A stretch of DNA of 64,000 nucleotides, from assembly GCA_013822725.1 (NCBI GenBank), contig PNKX01000012.1, positions 1 to 64,000 of the forward strand. Direction: 5' to 3'. Each line of letters begins with the position of its first letter. Position 1 is the stretch's first letter. The notes under the pieces were generated by a model that made no database searches, was not told the origin of the DNA, and saw only the letters and a program-made list of their open reading frames with translations. A program made the position numbers and the translations under genes. Positions 1-13,566 of this stretch are shown one piece after another. Source of the DNA: Pirellula sp. GTDB lineage: Bacteria > Planctomycetota > Planctomycetia > Pirellulales > Lacipirellulaceae.

Positions 1-1438
<1,438 letters not shown>

Positions 1439-1458
1439 CTACTTGTCTTCGTCTTCTT

Positions 1459-1550
1459 CTTTGCGCTTCCTTTGCGCCTTCGCGGCTTTGCGTGAGACAT
1501 CATCGGGATGATTCTCGCAAAGGCGCGAAGACGCAAAGACGACGCAAAGA
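1459..1550. repeat. Inverted repeat with GCAAAG-type periodic arms
   Basis: The left arm (about 1459-1496) consists of CTTTGCG-type words and the right arm (about 1513-1550) of their complements (CGCAAAG words 7-9 nt apart). It lies between the two minus-strand genes. It belongs to the same structural class as the nested repeats elsewhere in the window, but with a different word. Confidence 0.75.
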
Positions 1551-1570
1551 AAACACAAGCAGTAAGTTAG

Positions 1571-4024
<2,454 letters not shown>

Positions 4025-4124
4025 CCCTACAGTTTACTCATTTGGGGGCCACATGGGAAAATGGGCCCAACCGCACGACGGGAAACCGCGAGACAGCCAG
4101 GGGCCGAGTTGAGCGATTTGTGGC

Positions 4125-4158
4125 GCTCCGGCGGGTCGTTGACCCACGGCTCCGGCGG
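4125..4158. repeat. GCTCCGGCGG direct repeat flanking a GGGTC/GACCC hairpin
   Basis: The 10-mer GCTCCGGCGG occurs at 4125 and again at 4149. Between them lies GGGTCGTTGACCC, a short hairpin. It sits between the DUF1501 stop and the next gene's start and looks like one more dispersed intergenic element. Confidence 0.5.
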
Positions 4159-4181
4159 AACGTTGAGTTCTTTTGGCGGCC

Positions 4182-5663
4182 TTAAGCGATGATTGAATCG
4201 ATCACGCGGGCCGGTTTGACGCCGGTCAGTTTTTGGTCGAGGCCCTGGAACGGGAAGACCAGCCGCTCGTGATCGATCCCGAGCAGGCGGAGCATCGTCG
4301 CCTGCAGATCGCGAACCTCGACGCGATCAGTGATCGGAGCGTAACCGATCGGATCGGTCTCGCCATGCGCGTATCCCGCACGGACGCCGCCGCCGGCGAG
4401 CCAGACGGTGAAGGCGTGGGGATGGTGGTCGCGGCCAATGAGTTTCATCTCCTGGCCGCCGCGGTTTTCGCGCATCGGCGTCCGGCCGAACTCGCCCGAC
4501 CAAACGACCAGCGTTTCGTCGAGCAATCCGCGTTGCTCCAGATCAAGCAGCAGCGCCGTCACCGGTTGGTCGAGTTCCCGGCACTTATCCTTGAAGCCGT
4601 GATGGAGCGCCTCGTTCTCGCCGGCGCCGTGAGAGTCCCAACCCCAATCGTACAGCTGCACATAGCGCACGCCGCGCTCGACCAGCCGTCGCGCGAGCAG
4701 GCAGTTATTCGCCAGGCTCTCTTGCCCCGGCTGCGTACCGTACATTTGGTGAATGTGGGCCGGTTCCTGGTTGAGGTCCATCGCGTCGGTCGCCGACATC
4801 TGCATGCGGTACGCCAACTCGTACTGCGAGATGCGCGTCAGCGTTTCAGGGTCGGCCGCCTCGTTGTAGGTCTGGCGGTTGACGTCGGCGATCGCCTCGA
4901 CCATCTTGCCGCGCAGGCTGCGGTCGATTCCCGCGGGGTTGGAGAGGAAGAGGACGGGGTCGCCGCTGGAGCGACACTGCACCCCTTGATACACCGACGG
5001 CAGGTAGCCGGAGCCCCAGACGCTCTTGCCGGCGTCGGGGAACTTGCCGCCGGAAAGCAGCACGACGAAGCCTGGCAGATTCTGATTCTCCGAACCGAGG
5101 CCGTACGTCGCCCACGACCCTATCGAAGCGTTGCCTAGGTTCTGGTTGCCGGTATGAACGAGCAACTGGGCGGGGCCGTGGTTGAACTGGTCGGTGACCA
5201 TCGTGCGGACGAAGCAAAGCTTGTCGGCGACGCTCGCCAAGTGGGGCAATCGATCGCTCAGCCAAGCGCCCGATTCGCCATGTTGCTGGAAGGGAAATTG
5301 CGGCCCCAGCAACTTCGGCACGCCGCGAATGAACGCGAAGCGTTTGCCGGCGATGAACTCCTGCGGGCAATCTTGGCCGTCAAGCTTCTGGAGTTCCGGT
5401 TTGTAGTCGAACAGGTCCAGCTGGCTCGGCGAGCCGGCCATGTGAAGGTAAATGACTCGCTTCGCCTTCGCCGGCAGCGGCGGCATGATCGGTGCGAGAG
5501 GTCGCGCAGCGTCGCGAACTGCTTGAACGCCCGAGGCGCCCGCCGCATTGGAAGCCGCCGACGCCAGCCACGCCGCGCCGAGACCAGCGGCGCATTCCTG
5601 GAGGAAGAGCCGCCGCGTGGTGTGCGAGAGCTGAGCGTGTTGCAATTCTTGAATGAGATTCAT
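4182..5663 (-). CDS. DUF1501 domain-containing secreted protein
   Basis: 493 residues, complete. A twin-arginine-like leader (TTRRLFLQE, about residues 15-23) is followed by an alanine-rich hydrophobic segment to about 45. The core begins with VIYLHMAGSPSQLDLFDYKP and contains VWSGEFGRTP and GRDHHPHAFTVWLAGGG, the conserved blocks of this phosphatase/sulfatase-fold family. It ends with GLDQKLTGVKP. The PSCyt1/DUF1553 gene upstream (start 8744) and this gene repeat the arrangement of the left pair, so the two pairs look like paralogous cassettes. Substrate unknown. Confidence 0.93.
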   Translation of the reverse strand: MNLIQELQHAQLSHTTRRLFLQECAAGLGAAWLASAASNAAGASGVQAVRDAARPLAPIMPPLPAKAKRVIYLHMAGSPSQLDLFDYKPELQKLDGQDCPQEFIAGKRFAFIRGVPKLLGPQFPFQQHGESGAWLSDRLPHLASVADKLCFVRTMVTDQFNHGPAQLLVHTGNQNLGNASIGSWATYGLGSENQNLPGFVVLLSGGKFPDAGKSVWGSGYLPSVYQGVQCRSSGDPVLFLSNPAGIDRSLRGKMVEAIADVNRQTYNEAADPETLTRISQYELAYRMQMSATDAMDLNQEPAHIHQMYGTQPGQESLANNCLLARRLVERGVRYVQLYDWGWDSHGAGENEALHHGFKDKCRELDQPVTALLLDLEQRGLLDETLVVWSGEFGRTPMRENRGGQEMKLIGRDHHPHAFTVWLAGGGVRAGYAHGETDPIGYAPITDRVEVRDLQATMLRLLGIDHERLVFPFQGLDQKLTGVKPARVIDSIIA

Positions 5664-5684
5664 AAAGGCTGAATACGAATTAGG

Positions 5685-5743
5685 AACACTAATCGACGCT
5701 AATCGGGGATTTCATTAGCGTCTATTAGCGAAGATTAGCGTTC
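5685..5743. repeat. Inverted repeat with CTAATCG / TTAGCG arms
   Basis: The left arm (about 5685-5705) and right arm (about 5715-5743) are complementary and built from ACGCTAAT-like words 10 nt apart. It lies between the DUF1501 start and the upstream gene's stop. Confidence 0.7.
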
Positions 5744-5777
5744 TCCCACATGTCGTTGCTTCACAACTATCAGGAAT

Positions 5778-8744
5778 TCACTTCGTTAGTAAGTCGTCGA
5801 GGTTCAACATCGCGTTCGCCACGATTGCCAGAGCGTACGTCGCGCGATCAGCGGCGAGCGGCTGAGCGGCAGCTGGATCGGCGTCGAACGCAGCGGCGGC
5901 GGCTTCGTAGAGTTCAAGCAAACGCCGGAGCTTGGCGGCATGCAAGGCTTGCCCCGTCGCCAAGCGATAGCCGGCGGCAATCTGCGCCGCCGGATTGTCG
6001 GCCGCGGCGGCCATGCGACTGGCAAAACCTTGAGCCAGCTCGACGTACGCCGCGTCGTTCAACGTCGCCAGCGCCTGCAGCGGCGTGTTCGTTGCGATGC
6101 GGCGGACGACGCAAACGTCGCGGCTTGGCATATCGAACGTCGCCAGCGCGGGGTAACCGCTGGTCCTCTTCCAGTAGGTATAGACCGCGCGGCGGTAACG
6201 GTCTTCGCCTTCGGCCGTAATCCAAGACTCGCCGTTGTAAGCGCTCCGCCAGACGCCGTCAGGCTGCGGGGGCATCACTGGCTTGCCGTACATTTTTTCG
6301 GACAGCTTGCCGGAGAGGGTCAGCGCCTGATCTCGCACCATCTCGGCCGTGAGCCGCGTTCGGGGACCGCGGGCCACGAGGCGGTTGCGCGGATCGAGCG
6401 CGAGCTTGTCCGACGTCGCCACGCCCGCTTGGCGGTAAGCCGACGACAACACGATATCCCGCAGCATCCGCTTCACGCTCCAGCCATGCTCGCCCTGGAA
6501 ACGGAGGGCGAGATGGTCGAGAAGCTCCGGATGCGACGGCAACTCCCCCGACGTGCCAAAGTCTTCCGCTGTTTCGACGATGCCAATGCCAAAGAGCTCC
6601 TGCCACAGTCGATTGACCATCACCCGCGCCGTGAGCGGGTTCTCCGGCGACGCCAGCCAGCGGGCCATCGCGAGCCGATCGACCGGCGCACCTCCCGGCA
6701 GCGGCGGCATTACTTCCGGCACGCCGGGAGTCACGGCCGTCTCGCGGTCGAGCCAATTGCCGCGGGCGAAGACTTGCGTCTGCCGCGCGAACTCGGCCGG
6801 CTGCTCCGCCATGATTGGCACGGCGACGGCGGCGATCTCGGCGCGGGCTTTCTTCAATTCCGTTAACTGCAGCTTCAGCTGCGCATAACGGGAGTCGTTG
6901 GCAAACGGAATCCAATCGTCGCTCGACGAAGCGGCGAAGCGACCCCGCTCAATGACGAGCGCGCCGCCCCCCGTATCGCCATGACCGAAATTCATCGACA
7001 ACCGCAACCGGGCCCCGCTGGGAACTTCGACGGCCCGCGCTGGTACGAACACCGCAAACCGCCGCCGCGACATCCGCGTGTAGTCGCCCCAACCTTCAAG
7101 ACCCTCGCGGAGGCTTTCCTGCGGATCGAACAGCGGCGCCGGTTCGTCGCAGAACGCCGCGGCGAATGGAACCTCCCCCACCACCGCGCCAGCCGCGTCG
7201 AGAAGCTCGCCCTTCAACTGCGACAGCACGAACCCATCTTCCGGAATCTTCAGCGCCTGCGCGGGATCTTTCGGCAAGGCGTCGATCCGCACCGCCGTGA
7301 GCCGCTCCAGACCGGCCAAATCGAGATCGATCGTAAACGTGCTGCCGGCGGTGATTGTTCCTTCAGCGCGTACTTCAGAAATGGCCTCGCCATTTTCCGC
7401 AACGTTCTGGATCGTCATCGTCGCATTGCCGGTGGCGCTCGCCGCCACCGCAGGCAACGCCTGCCAACGCGCCGGGTCTCGGGTTAGCGGCGATTGCAGT
7501 TCGAAGAGCTGACGTTCGAGTTCCCGGACGTGCTCGTCGAGTTGCTCCGCCTCAGCCCACTTCCCCGCTTCCTGGGGAATTTTGAGCAACGGTTCGTCGC
7601 CATTCAGATCGGCGTCGCGACTCGTGTTGAAGAACGCGACGAATTTGTAGTACTCCTCATGCCGGAACGGGTCGTACGGATGCGAGTGACACTGCGTGCA
7701 GCGGAACGTCGAGGCTTGCCACACCTGCCAAGTGGTGCTCACCCGGTCGAGCACCGCGGCGAGACGATACTCCTCATCGTCGGTTCCCCCCTCGGTATTC
7801 ATCTGCGTGTTGCGATGGAAGGCCGTCGCCAGCCGATCGTCCAGCGTCGCATTCGGCAGCAAATCGCCCGCGAGTTGCCGAACCGTGAATTCATCGAACG
7901 GCATGTCATCGTTGAGCGTCCGAATCAGCCAATCGCGATAGGGCCAAATATCGCGATGCGGGTCTTTCTCAAAACCGACGGTGTCGGCATAGCGAGCCAG
8001 ATCGAGCCACATTGACGCCCAGCGTTCGCCATAGCGCGGCGAGGCGAGCAAGCGCGCGACCACGCGTTCGTACGCGTCGGGGCGATTGTCGAGTTCAAAC
8101 TCAGCAAACTCCGCCGCCGTCGGCGGCAAGCCAATGAGGTCGAGCGACACGCGCCGGAGCCATTCTGCCCGCGCGGCGTCGGGCGCCGGCGCGAGGCCCG
8201 CTGCTTCGATGCGAGCCAGCACAAACTGATCGAGCGGATCGCGCGGCCAATTCGTACGCGCCACTGCCGGCAACGGATGACTCTGCGGCGGGACAAACGA
8301 CCAATGCTCCTCCCACTCAGCGCCTTGATCGATCCACCGCTTCAGCGCGTCGATCTGTTGCGGATCGAGCGCCGGCCCGTGGTCGCCCGGCGGCATGCGA
8401 CTCTCTGGATCGGGATCGGTGATGCGAGCCATCAAATTCGAGTCGGTCGCGTTGCCCGCAATAATGGCCGCCAATCCCGATTCGGCCTCCGCGAGCGCCG
8501 ACTCGCGATAGATAAATGACAGCCCGCTCGCCTCTTTCACGCCGCCATGGCAACCGACGCAATGTTTGGCGAAGATCGGGCGAATTTCCTTGTTGAACGA
8601 AACTCGCGGCGAACTCTCAGCGGACTTCGCGTCGTCGGCGCAGGCGTTCGTCACGCCGAAGCAACTGGCAACGACGAGCGCCGCCAATGTTCCCGCAAGT
8701 CGCGACGACGTCAGTGCGAAGAGTGAAGCGAGATCGTTGGGCAT
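5778..8744 (-). CDS. PSCyt1/DUF1549/DUF1553 secreted cytochrome-like protein, long form
   Basis: About 988 residues from the ATG at 8744. I prefer this over the in-frame upstream ATG at 8843 because GGAG sits 6 nt before it and a signal peptide follows directly (hydrophobic stretch LAGTLAALVVASCFG, then ACADD). Domains in order: planctomycete cytochrome c with CVGCH, DUF1549 ending in a CTQCHSHPYDPF motif, an inserted beta-rich carbohydrate-binding-like segment of about 150 residues (TFTIDLDLAGLERLTAVRID, then RLRLSMNFGHGDTGGG), and DUF1553. The insert explains why it is longer than the 817-residue paralogue and may define a different ligand. It precedes the DUF1501 gene and is likely co-transcribed with it. 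Confidence 0.92.
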   Translation of the reverse strand: MPNDLASLFALTSSRLAGTLAALVVASCFGVTNACADDAKSAESSPRVSFNKEIRPIFAKHCVGCHGGVKEASGLSFIYRESALAEAESGLAAIIAGNATDSNLMARITDPDPESRMPPGDHGPALDPQQIDALKRWIDQGAEWEEHWSFVPPQSHPLPAVARTNWPRDPLDQFVLARIEAAGLAPAPDAARAEWLRRVSLDLIGLPPTAAEFAEFELDNRPDAYERVVARLLASPRYGERWASMWLDLARYADTVGFEKDPHRDIWPYRDWLIRTLNDDMPFDEFTVRQLAGDLLPNATLDDRLATAFHRNTQMNTEGGTDDEEYRLAAVLDRVSTTWQVWQASTFRCTQCHSHPYDPFRHEEYYKFVAFFNTSRDADLNGDEPLLKIPQEAGKWAEAEQLDEHVRELERQLFELQSPLTRDPARWQALPAVAASATGNATMTIQNVAENGEAISEVRAEGTITAGSTFTIDLDLAGLERLTAVRIDALPKDPAQALKIPEDGFVLSQLKGELLDAAGAVVGEVPFAAAFCDEPAPLFDPQESLREGLEGWGDYTRMSRRRFAVFVPARAVEVPSGARLRLSMNFGHGDTGGGALVIERGRFAASSSDDWIPFANDSRYAQLKLQLTELKKARAEIAAVAVPIMAEQPAEFARQTQVFARGNWLDRETAVTPGVPEVMPPLPGGAPVDRLAMARWLASPENPLTARVMVNRLWQELFGIGIVETAEDFGTSGELPSHPELLDHLALRFQGEHGWSVKRMLRDIVLSSAYRQAGVATSDKLALDPRNRLVARGPRTRLTAEMVRDQALTLSGKLSEKMYGKPVMPPQPDGVWRSAYNGESWITAEGEDRYRRAVYTYWKRTSGYPALATFDMPSRDVCVVRRIATNTPLQALATLNDAAYVELAQGFASRMAAAADNPAAQIAAGYRLATGQALHAAKLRRLLELYEAAAAAFDADPAAAQPLAADRATYALAIVANAMLNLDDLLTK

Positions 8745-8949
8745 GCCGACTCCGCGGAGGTGAAAAGTTTGAGTGAATATCGTCAGCAACGCGGACCGAG
8801 ATTCGCTACCTCCGATTATGTCAGAATTTGCTTTGCCGATCACGCAAAGCCACGTCGCCGAATTGACAAATCTTACGAAAAATTGCCTCCTGCATAGCGC
8901 GCAATCAAGGCCACCGGCCCTTTCTCAGGAGGCTGCAAAGTTGCTTTTT

Positions 8950-9152
8950 ACCGCCAAGGACGCCAAGAGCGCCAAGGAAAGACAAGAAGAATCATTTGGA
9001 ACCGCCGATAAACGCAGTTTAATGCCAATAGAATTCGTCTGCGTCTATTTGCGTCCATCGGCGATTCCTTCCCTATCTTGCGCCGCATATTGCCGTCGTG
9101 GTTCAATTCCTCCCCCCATTTCCTTGGCGCTCTTGGCGTCCTTGGCGGTTAG
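8950..9152. repeat. Nested inverted repeat (outer CGCCAAGGA arms, inner GATAAACGCAG arms)
   Basis: The outer left arm at 8950-8979 contains three tandem 9-nt words of the type CGCCAAGGA. The outer right arm at 9119-9151 is its complement. Inside lie a second, unrelated complementary pair (about 8999-9034 and 9039-9068) and an orphan GTCGTGGTTCAATTCC arm (about 9095-9110). The same outer arms recur near 22910, 52664 and 63553. The rest of 8745-9419 holds no gene I can support. It should contain the divergent promoters for the cytochrome gene and araB, but I see no convincing hexamers. Confidence 0.85.
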
Positions 9153-9419
9153 ATCGTTGTCTTTCCCGTTCTCATGACAACTAACAGATGAGCAGACATG
9201 CCATTGCAACGAGGGCAATTTTAGTTCGTGCGCAGAATCGGCTTAGAGATTACGCAACTTAGGCAGGAGCGGCGAAATTGGCCCCAAAACCGATTGGCGG
9301 AGTTTAAGATAAGGGCCGACGACCCCACAGGGGGCGTTGGCGCTTTTCAGTATTGCGCACGGCTGTTAGGCTGCGAATTCTCTTCTCCAACGCTTCCCTT
9401 CTCCTTCCTTTCCTAGCAC

Positions 9420-11105
9420 ATGGCACAGCAGTTTGCGATCGGGGTCGATTACGGCACCAACAGTGCGCGAGCGCTTGTGGTCGACATTGCCAACGGCGCC
9501 GAGATCGCCGCCGATGTCTACGACTATCGTCGCGGCGACGCCGGCGTGTTGCTCGATTCGTCTGATCCGAATCTCGCCCGGCAGAGCCCTGCTGATTACA
9601 TCGAAGGATTCTTGACCGCTGTAGCAGGCGCGGTGGCGAAGGCTCGGGAGACCGCTGGCTTCGACCCTCAGCGCGTCGTCGGGATCGGCGTCGACACCAC
9701 CGGCTCGACGCCGATCCCGGTGAATGCCGAAGGGGCCGCCCTCGCGCTGTTGGATGAATTCAAGGACGACCTCGCTGCGCAAGCGTGGCTCTGGAAAGAC
9801 CACACCGCTCATCGCGAAGCGGAGGAGATTACCCGCAAGGCCCGCGACGGCGAGTATCCCTATCTCGCTAAGTGCGGCGGCGCTTACTCCTCGGAATGGT
9901 ATTGGTCGAAGATCGCCCACTGCATGCGCACTGCGCCCCACGTTGCGCGAGCGGCGGGGGCGTGGGTTGAGCTTGCCGACTACGTGCCGGCCTACGTTAC
10001 CGGCAATTTTCATCCCTCCAAACTCGCCCGCGGCATTTGCGGCGCTGGCCACAAGGCGATGTACCACGAGGAGTGGGGCGGCCTGCCGAGCGCCGAGTTC
10101 CTCGAATCGATCGAACCGGGCCTGTCACGCTTCCGCTTCGAGACGAAGGCTGTGCCGTCGAATCACCAAGCGGGCCTCCTCTGCGCCGAAATCGCCGAGC
10201 AGGTCGGCCTCCCCGCCGGCATCCCGGTCGCGGTCGGCGCCTTCGATGCCCACATGGGCGCCGTCGGTTCGGGCTGCGGCGAAGGGACGCTCGTAAAAAT
10301 CATGGGGACCAGCACCTGCGACTGCATGGTAGCGCCCCTGTCGAAGCGACTCCCCGACGTCCCCGGCCTCTGCGGCATCGTCCCCGAGTCGATCATCCCC
10401 GGCATGTACGGTCTCGAAGCAGGCCAAAGCGCCGTCGGCGACATTTTTAACTGGTTCGTGAAGCGCCTCACCCCGGGCGAGTTCGGCACGGGGGCCGAGG
10501 CCCACGCCAAACTCACCGACGCCGCCGCGAAGCTTCGCCCCGGCGAGTCGGGACTCGTCGCCCTCGACTGGAACAACGGCAACCGCACGATTCTCACCGA
10601 TCCGCTGCTGACTGGCCTCCTCATCGGTCAAACGCTCCACACGACGGCGCCGGAGGTTTATCGGGCCCTCGTCGAAGCGACCGCGTTCGGCGCACTCACC
10701 ATCATTAACCGGATGGAAGAGTATGGCGTCCACGTCGCCGAGGTGATCGTCTGCGGCGGCATCGCCGAGAAGAACCCGCTCGTCATGCAGATCTACGCCG
10801 ACGTCTGCAAGCGGCCGATGAAGATCAGCCGCAGCGGCCAGACGTGCGCTTTGGGGGCGGCCATCTTCGGCGCCGTGGCGGCAGGGGCGTATCAAACAGT
10901 CGAAGCGGCCCAAGCGAACATGACCGGTGTCAAATCAACTGTCTACGAGCCGATCGCCGCCAACGTCGCCGTCTACTCCAAACTTTATGGCGTCTACAAA
11001 ACGCTGCACGACGCCTTCGGCACGACAGGGTTCCATGGATCGCTTGCCGGCGTGATGAAGGAACTGGTCGCCATTCGCCACGACGTCCGCCGCGGAGCGA
11101 AGTGA
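9420..11105 (+). CDS. araB: Ribulokinase
   Basis: 561 residues, close to the E. coli enzyme (566). It phosphorylates L-ribulose to L-ribulose 5-phosphate with ATP. The FGGY-kinase N-terminal phosphate motif is clear (GVDYGTNSARALVVD, residues 7-21), as are GIGVDTTGSTP (about 83-93) and a second-domain MGTSTCD (about 297-303); VIVCGGIAEKNPL lies near residue 443. It is the first gene of an araB-araD-araA operon, with araD starting 6 nt after the stop. The 5' region has no AraC binding site that I can recognise and no regulator gene lies nearby. Confidence 0.97.
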   Translation: MAQQFAIGVDYGTNSARALVVDIANGAEIAADVYDYRRGDAGVLLDSSDPNLARQSPADYIEGFLTAVAGAVAKARETAGFDPQRVVGIGVDTTGSTPIPVNAEGAALALLDEFKDDLAAQAWLWKDHTAHREAEEITRKARDGEYPYLAKCGGAYSSEWYWSKIAHCMRTAPHVARAAGAWVELADYVPAYVTGNFHPSKLARGICGAGHKAMYHEEWGGLPSAEFLESIEPGLSRFRFETKAVPSNHQAGLLCAEIAEQVGLPAGIPVAVGAFDAHMGAVGSGCGEGTLVKIMGTSTCDCMVAPLSKRLPDVPGLCGIVPESIIPGMYGLEAGQSAVGDIFNWFVKRLTPGEFGTGAEAHAKLTDAAAKLRPGESGLVALDWNNGNRTILTDPLLTGLLIGQTLHTTAPEVYRALVEATAFGALTIINRMEEYGVHVAEVIVCGGIAEKNPLVMQIYADVCKRPMKISRSGQTCALGAAIFGAVAAGAYQTVEAAQANMTGVKSTVYEPIAANVAVYSKLYGVYKTLHDAFGTTGFHGSLAGVMKELVAIRHDVRRGAK

Positions 11106-11111
11106 CGACCC

Positions 11112-11804
11112 ATGCTGGAAGAACTGAAACAACAAGTCTGCCAGGCGAATCTTGATTTGGTCGCGCACGGTCTAGTGACGCTCACTTGGGGAAACGTCAG
11201 CGGACTGTCGAATGACAGACAATTCCTGGTGATCAAGCCAAGCGGCGTCGCGTACGACGGCATGTCCCCGGCACAGATGGTCGTGGTGAGCGTCGAGACT
11301 GGCGAAGTCGTCGAGGGCGCGCTCAAACCCTCGTCCGACATGGTGACCCATCGCCTGCTCTACCAAAAGTTCAGCGGGATTGGCGGGATCACCCACACCC
11401 ACAGCCCGAAGGCGACGGCGTTCGCCCAGGCCCATCGCGAGATTCCCTGCTTCGGGACGACCCACGCTGACCACTTCTACGGCACGATCCCCCTGACGCG
11501 ATTGCTGACGGCAGAGGAAATCGACGCCGGTTACGAGATCAACACCGGGCATGTGATCATCGAACGTTTCGCGAACTTGGATCCGGTCGCGATGCCGGGC
11601 GTTTTGGTAGCAAGCCACGCCCCGTTCGCCTGGGGGAAAGATGCCGCCGACTCGGTGAAGAACGCCGTCGCCCTCGAAGCGGTCGCCGCGATGGCGCTCG
11701 ATACGCTCGCCCTCGCTCAAGAGACGGGGCCGGTCGATCAGTTCCTCCTCGACAAGCATTACTTTCGCAAGCATGGCCAGGACGCCTACTACGGCCAGCA
11801 ATAA
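11112..11804 (+). CDS. araD: L-ribulose-5-phosphate 4-epimerase
   Basis: 230 residues (E. coli 231). Class II aldolase-fold, metal-dependent epimerase that converts L-ribulose 5-phosphate to D-xylulose 5-phosphate. Visible signatures are the substrate-phosphate loop GNVSG, SSDMVTH, the metal ligands HTHS and HADHFYG, and a C-terminal SHAPFAWG. Spacing to araB is 6 nt, so the two are surely co-transcribed. Confidence 0.97.
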   Translation: MLEELKQQVCQANLDLVAHGLVTLTWGNVSGLSNDRQFLVIKPSGVAYDGMSPAQMVVVSVETGEVVEGALKPSSDMVTHRLLYQKFSGIGGITHTHSPKATAFAQAHREIPCFGTTHADHFYGTIPLTRLLTAEEIDAGYEINTGHVIIERFANLDPVAMPGVLVASHAPFAWGKDAADSVKNAVALEAVAAMALDTLALAQETGPVDQFLLDKHYFRKHGQDAYYGQQ

Positions 11805-11840
11805 ATGCCCCCACGCAACACGCACCACACTGCCCCGCCC

Positions 11841-11893
11841 ATTTAGCCCCGCCCGCTCGCGGCGGGAACGCGGGCTACCGCCCGCGGCTAAAT
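11841..11893. repeat. Long GC-rich palindrome in the araD-araA spacer
   Basis: It begins ATTTAGCC and ends GGCTAAAT, with further self-complementary GC blocks between. It resembles the TAGCCCC-type hairpins elsewhere in the window. It separates araD from araA (164-nt gap) and could act as an mRNA-processing or attenuation element; that role is inference. Confidence 0.75.
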
Positions 11894-11968
11894 GCTTCCA
11901 GCGGTATCGAACATCTATCGCGACAGCAGCCTCTACGAAAAACTTCGGTATCAAAAAACGCAATCGCC

Positions 11969-13474
11969 ATGTCCGCCATCAATCTCAAAACATTCGAAGT
12001 CTGGTTCATCACCGGGAGCCAAGACCTCTACGGCGACGAAACGCTCCGCGAAGTCGCTCGGCATGCGCAAGAAGTCGCCGCCGCGCTCGACGCTTCACCG
12101 CAGATTCCCGTGCGGATCGTCTTCAAACCAGTGCTGACGACGCCGGAACAGATTCGCGACGTCGTCCTCGCCGCCAATGCCGCACCGAACTGCATCGGCC
12201 TCGCCGCCTGGATGCATACTTTCTCACCCGCCAAGATGTGGATCGCGGGACTGAAGCTGCTGCAGAAGCCGCTCCTGCATCTCCACACGCAATTCAACCG
12301 CGAAATCCCCTGGTCGACGATCGATATGGATTTCATGAACACGAACCAGTCGGCCCACGGCGGCCGCGAGTTCGGATTCATCGGCGCCCGCATGAGGATT
12401 GCCCGCAAAGTGGTCGTCGGCCACTGGCAAGATCAAGATGTCATCACCGACGTGGCGACCTGGACCCGCGCGGCGGCCGCCCGTCACGACGCCCTCACCG
12501 CCCGCATCGCCCGCATCGGCGACAACATGCGCGAAGTCGCCGTCACCGAAGGCGATAAGGTCGCTGCCCAGATCTGCCTCGGCTACTCAGTGAACGGCTA
12601 CGGTCTCGGCGACGTCGTGAAGCACATCGACGCCGCCAGCGACGCCGATGTCGATCGGCTCTGCGACCAGTACGAAGAACAATACGCCATGGCGCCTGCG
12701 CTCCGCCGCGGCGGCCAGCGGCGCGAGTCTCTCCGCGACGCCGCGCGCATCGAGATCGGCTTGCGGCGGTTCCTCGAAGCGAAGGGTTTCGTCGGCTACA
12801 CGAACACCTTCGAGAATCTCTACGGCATGAAGCAGCTCCCCGGCATCGCCTCGCAACGACTGATGGCCGACGGCTACGGTTTCGGCGCCGAGGGGGACTG
12901 GAAGGCGGCCGCCATGCTCCGCGCGGCGAAGGTGATGGCCGTGGGCCTACCGGGCGGCACGTCGTTCATGGAGGATTACACCTACCACCTTAAGAACGAC
13001 AATCCGCAGGTCCTCGGCTCTCACATGCTGGAGATCTGCCCCTCGATCGCCGCGGCCCAGCCCTCGTGCGAGATTCACCCCCTAGGCATCGGCGGTAAGG
13101 AAGATCCGGTGCGACTTGTGTTCGACGCTCCCCCCGGCCCGGCCGTGAATGCGACCGTGGTTGACCTGGGCGACCGCTTCCGCATGGTGCTGAGCGAAGT
13201 CGACGTCTTCGCCCCTGAGCAGCCGATGGAGAAACTCCCCGTCGCCCGAGCGATGTGGAAGCCGCGTCCCGATCTGAAAACGGCCGCTGCGGCATGGATC
13301 CAGGCGGGCGGCTCGCACCATCCAACGTTCAGTCAGGCCCTCACCACCGAGCACTGGGAAGACCTCGCCGAGATGTGGGGGGTCGAGTTCGTGGTGATCG
13401 ACGGCGATACCCGGTTGCGCGATTTCAAAAATATTTTGCGGTGGAACGACGCTGGCGTCTTTCGTCGCGCGTAG
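11969..13474 (+). CDS. araA: L-arabinose isomerase
   Basis: 501 residues (E. coli 500). Interconverts L-arabinose and L-ribulose. Typical opening ([18 protein letters not shown]), the [16 protein letters not shown] block, [10 protein letters not shown] near residue 110, and the [15 protein letters not shown] and [12 protein letters not shown] blocks. With araB and araD it completes conversion to the pentose phosphate pathway. The gap from araD holds the palindrome at 11841. Confidence 0.97.
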   Translation: MSAINLKTFEVWFITGSQDLYGDETLREVARHAQEVAAALDASPQIPVRIVFKPVLTTPEQIRDVVLAANAAPNCIGLAAWMHTFSPAKMWIAGLKLLQKPLLHLHTQFNREIPWSTIDMDFMNTNQSAHGGREFGFIGARMRIARKVVVGHWQDQDVITDVATWTRAAAARHDALTARIARIGDNMREVAVTEGDKVAAQICLGYSVNGYGLGDVVKHIDAASDADVDRLCDQYEEQYAMAPALRRGGQRRESLRDAARIEIGLRRFLEAKGFVGYTNTFENLYGMKQLPGIASQRLMADGYGFGAEGDWKAAAMLRAAKVMAVGLPGGTSFMEDYTYHLKNDNPQVLGSHMLEICPSIAAAQPSCEIHPLGIGGKEDPVRLVFDAPPGPAVNATVVDLGDRFRMVLSEVDVFAPEQPMEKLPVARAMWKPRPDLKTAAAAWIQAGGSHHPTFSQALTTEHWEDLAEMWGVEFVVIDGDTRLRDFKNILRWNDAGVFRRA

Positions 13475-13566
13475 CGACGATCTAAGATTCGGCGACGGCC
13501 GCTAGGCTGTTTTACTCATCGCCTTTTCCAATTCGCTTCTCCTCTCTCGACGCGCGGGATCCCTGC

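Noticed and set aside
8950-9152. Possible CRISPR array
   Set aside because: The words are 9-10 nt, contiguous and in complementary arms, without spacers of constant length or cas genes.
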